This document shows, piece after piece, positions 62,366 to 64,000 of a DNA stretch of 64,000 nt (the first letter of the stretch is position 1; each line of letters opens with the position of its first letter). The DNA lies in contig NZ_FOXY01000006.1 in assembly GCF_900115865.1 (NCBI RefSeq), forward strand, positions 62,001-126,000, written 5' to 3'. Origin of the DNA: Donghicola eburneus. Lineage in GTDB: Bacteria > Pseudomonadota > Alphaproteobacteria > Rhodobacterales > Rhodobacteraceae. Below the pieces are notes generated by a model. The model ran no database searches, was not told the origin of the DNA, and saw only the letters and a list, made by a program, of their open reading frames with translations. Position numbers and translations under genes: made by a program.

Positions 62366-64000
62366 TTAAGAAGTGGCCGATTGGGGCTGCGCCATATGCC
62401 GAAAGCGCGCGCTATTGGTCATCAGGTGGGAATATGTCCCGCACTCTGCAATCGTACCCTGCTCAAGAATCATGATCTGATCGCAGTCGCGTAAGGTTGT
62501 AAGGCGGTGCGCGATCATGATGACAGTCACTCCGTCCAACGCGTGAATGGCGTCGATAACCGCGCGCTCGGTAATGTTGTCGAGGGCAGAGGTCGCCTCG
62601 TCGAGGATCAGAACTTCTGGCGTATTATAGAGCGCGCGGGCGAGCCCGATCCGTTGGCGTTGCCCCCCGGATAAACTGGACCCACGCTCACCTGCCTGCG
62701 TGTCATAGCCCGATGGCAGGGTGTCCATTACAAAATCATGGATTTGCGCTATCTTGGCCGCGCGGACAACTCTGTCCATGTCGATCTGCTCTGCACCAAA
62801 AGCGATGTTTGCCGCAATGCTCGTGTCACTCAGAAAGATGGATTGGGGTACGTATCCGACACAGCGCTGCCAAGCTGCGAGCGTCTTGCCGTTTATTGGG
62901 ACGCCATCCACTTTGACATCGCCTTGATCGGGATGCAGCAACCCCAGAAGGATGTCGATCAGCGTGGTTTTGCCCGCTCCCGTCCCGCCAACAAATCCTA
63001 CGGAACTGCCCGCTTGAATATCAAGGGACAGGGTCTGCAGCGCAGGCCCATCGGCATCTGGGTACTTAAAGGATACGTGATCAATCCGAATACCTTTTTT
63101 CACCTCCAGCCTGCCGCCATCGTCTTGATTTGTTCGTAGTTTCAGCGTCCGTGCGGTCTGACAAAGGTCCTGAAAAGCGGCATTGGAGAACTTGATGTAG
63201 GCAAGGTTTCCGTAGATCTGCTGCAAGGCGGGGAACAATTTCATGCTGGCCACGCCGATCAAACCGAACAGCGGAACCAGTTGCGATAGATCCCGTTCGG
63301 AAAAGACAATCATGAGCAGTACAATTCCGACAAAGCCGCCATAGATCGCCGCCTCGATCGCAAAGCGCGGCAGGCGCGTCAGGATCGCGGCGGTGCTTTG
63401 GCTTTGCGCCATTCCAAGGGCAGGTTTATCAAAGCGCGTGATGCTAAAATCCTCAAGGCCCATGACCTTGATTTCCTTTAGGCTTTGACCGATTTCGCTG
63501 ACCGTTTGAAAGCGGGCGCGGTTGTGTTGAACTCGGGCGCGGCCCATTTCGTCAAGCTGCCCGCGCAGGCCCGCGTAAAGGCCCAGATAGAGCGCGGTCA
63601 GCAAACCCGCCGCGCCCAAAGCAACATAGGGATTGGCCAGAAACAGCGTCAGGCTGATCAGCGCGACGACAGTCACGTTTGATATGAGCAGCACGGCGGG
63701 TAAAAACGTGCGACGAACAACTTGATCGATTTCAGAAAGCAGCGACTGGCCGAACTCTGCCGTGTTTCGCTGCAAAAACCAGACATAAGGCTGTGACAGG
63801 ATCAGTTCTAGCAAGCGCAAAGACAGCCCGTAGGCGCGCATGATGCAGAACCGCGTCTGCGCGTAGGTGCCTGCCCCCCTAACGACCATCCCTGAAAGTA
63901 ACAAGATGAGTACGGTCATTCCGAAGGTCAGAGTCACTTGCCGCGGATCCTCTGACCCGGTCAGGTTCGCGAAAGCGGAAATCAGGGGGTCGGTCTGAGC
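62366..64000 (-). CDS. PglK-like ABC exporter, truncated at the window edge
   Basis: At least 544 residues are visible; the frame is open to position 64000, so the N-terminus lies beyond the window. The visible part starts within the membrane domain and includes VRGAGTYAQTRFCIMRAYGLS, then Walker A GFVGGTGAGKTT, signature LSGGQRQRIGLARAL, Walker B VLILDEATSALD and IMIAHR. It is closely similar, helix by helix, to the exporter at 55944-57725 (for example YGGFVG, QLVPLFGLIGVASMKLFPALQQI). It would flip a lipid-linked glycan; two copies suggest two substrates or a duplication. Confidence 0.85.
   Translation of the reverse strand, partial: AQTDPLISAFANLTGSEDPRQVTLTFGMTVLILLLSGMVVRGAGTYAQTRFCIMRAYGLSLRLLELILSQPYVWFLQRNTAEFGQSLLSEIDQVVRRTFLPAVLLISNVTVVALISLTLFLANPYVALGAAGLLTALYLGLYAGLRGQLDEMGRARVQHNRARFQTVSEIGQSLKEIKVMGLEDFSITRFDKPALGMAQSQSTAAILTRLPRFAIEAAIYGGFVGIVLLMIVFSERDLSQLVPLFGLIGVASMKLFPALQQIYGNLAYIKFSNAAFQDLCQTARTLKLRTNQDDGGRLEVKKGIRIDHVSFKYPDADGPALQTLSLDIQAGSSVGFVGGTGAGKTTLIDILLGLLHPDQGDVKVDGVPINGKTLAAWQRCVGYVPQSIFLSDTSIAANIAFGAEQIDMDRVVRAAKIAQIHDFVMDTLPSGYDTQAGERGSSLSGGQRQRIGLARALYNTPEVLILDEATSALDNITERAVIDAIHALDGVTVIMIAHRLTTLRDCDQIMILEQGTIAECGTYSHLMTNSARFRHMAQPQSATS

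Overview
The window looks like chromosomal DNA of a marine-type alphaproteobacterium of the Rhodobacteraceae (Roseobacter group). The indications are moderately high GC with AT-rich gaps, a complete hmuSTUV/hmuR haem-uptake locus, a pssA-psd pair, a GT21/PlcP-type lipid-remodelling operon, and an exosortase-EpsI fusion of the rhodobacterial XrtD type. The placement is inferred from protein families and gene order, not from a database search. I found no tRNA, rRNA, CRISPR array, insertion sequence or phage gene.

Layout. 1-6 kb: the N-terminal part of an RTX repeat protein, a small P-loop kinase, a fused DhaK-DhaL ketose kinase with a TIM-barrel sugar isomerase, and an RTX-Hint protein. 6.4-13 kb: a phytase-like esterase, a LysR regulator and a four-gene operon with 4-nt overlaps (PlcP-like phosphoesterase, GT21 glycosyltransferase, DedA protein, GT2 glycosyltransferase). 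A candidate Pho box lies upstream of it. This block fits replacement of phospholipids by glycolipids under phosphate starvation. 13.3-15 kb: a soluble PAS chemoreceptor. 15-21.8 kb: tonB-hmuVUTS facing a TonB-dependent receptor, with a perfect 9-bp dyad in the shared promoter region.

22-29 kb: Fe-type alcohol dehydrogenase, phosphatidylserine synthase and decarboxylase, a phosphoribosyltransferase-HAD fusion, and a DUF4405 membrane protein. 27-34.6 kb: a bacterial alpha-2-macroglobulin with an intact thioester, overlapping pbpC.

35-64 kb is one long surface-polysaccharide region. It holds rmlCBDA and ugd (dTDP-rhamnose and UDP-glucuronate supply). An exosortase-type export set follows: XrtD-EpsI, a barrel protein, an OPX exporter, a TPR lipoprotein and a priming sugar transferase run leftward; an ExeA-like ATPase, a Wzz-like chain-length protein, a tyrosine kinase and a GT2 run rightward. 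Beyond lie a SASA-type esterase, an AT3-SGNH O-acetyltransferase, a PglK-like ABC exporter, a sulfotransferase with two glycosyltransferases, a parallel beta-helix protein and a second, truncated PglK-like exporter. The inference is a rhamnose/uronate exopolysaccharide with acetyl and sulfate substitution. No Wzx, Wzy or VPLPA-CTERM substrate is encoded in the window.
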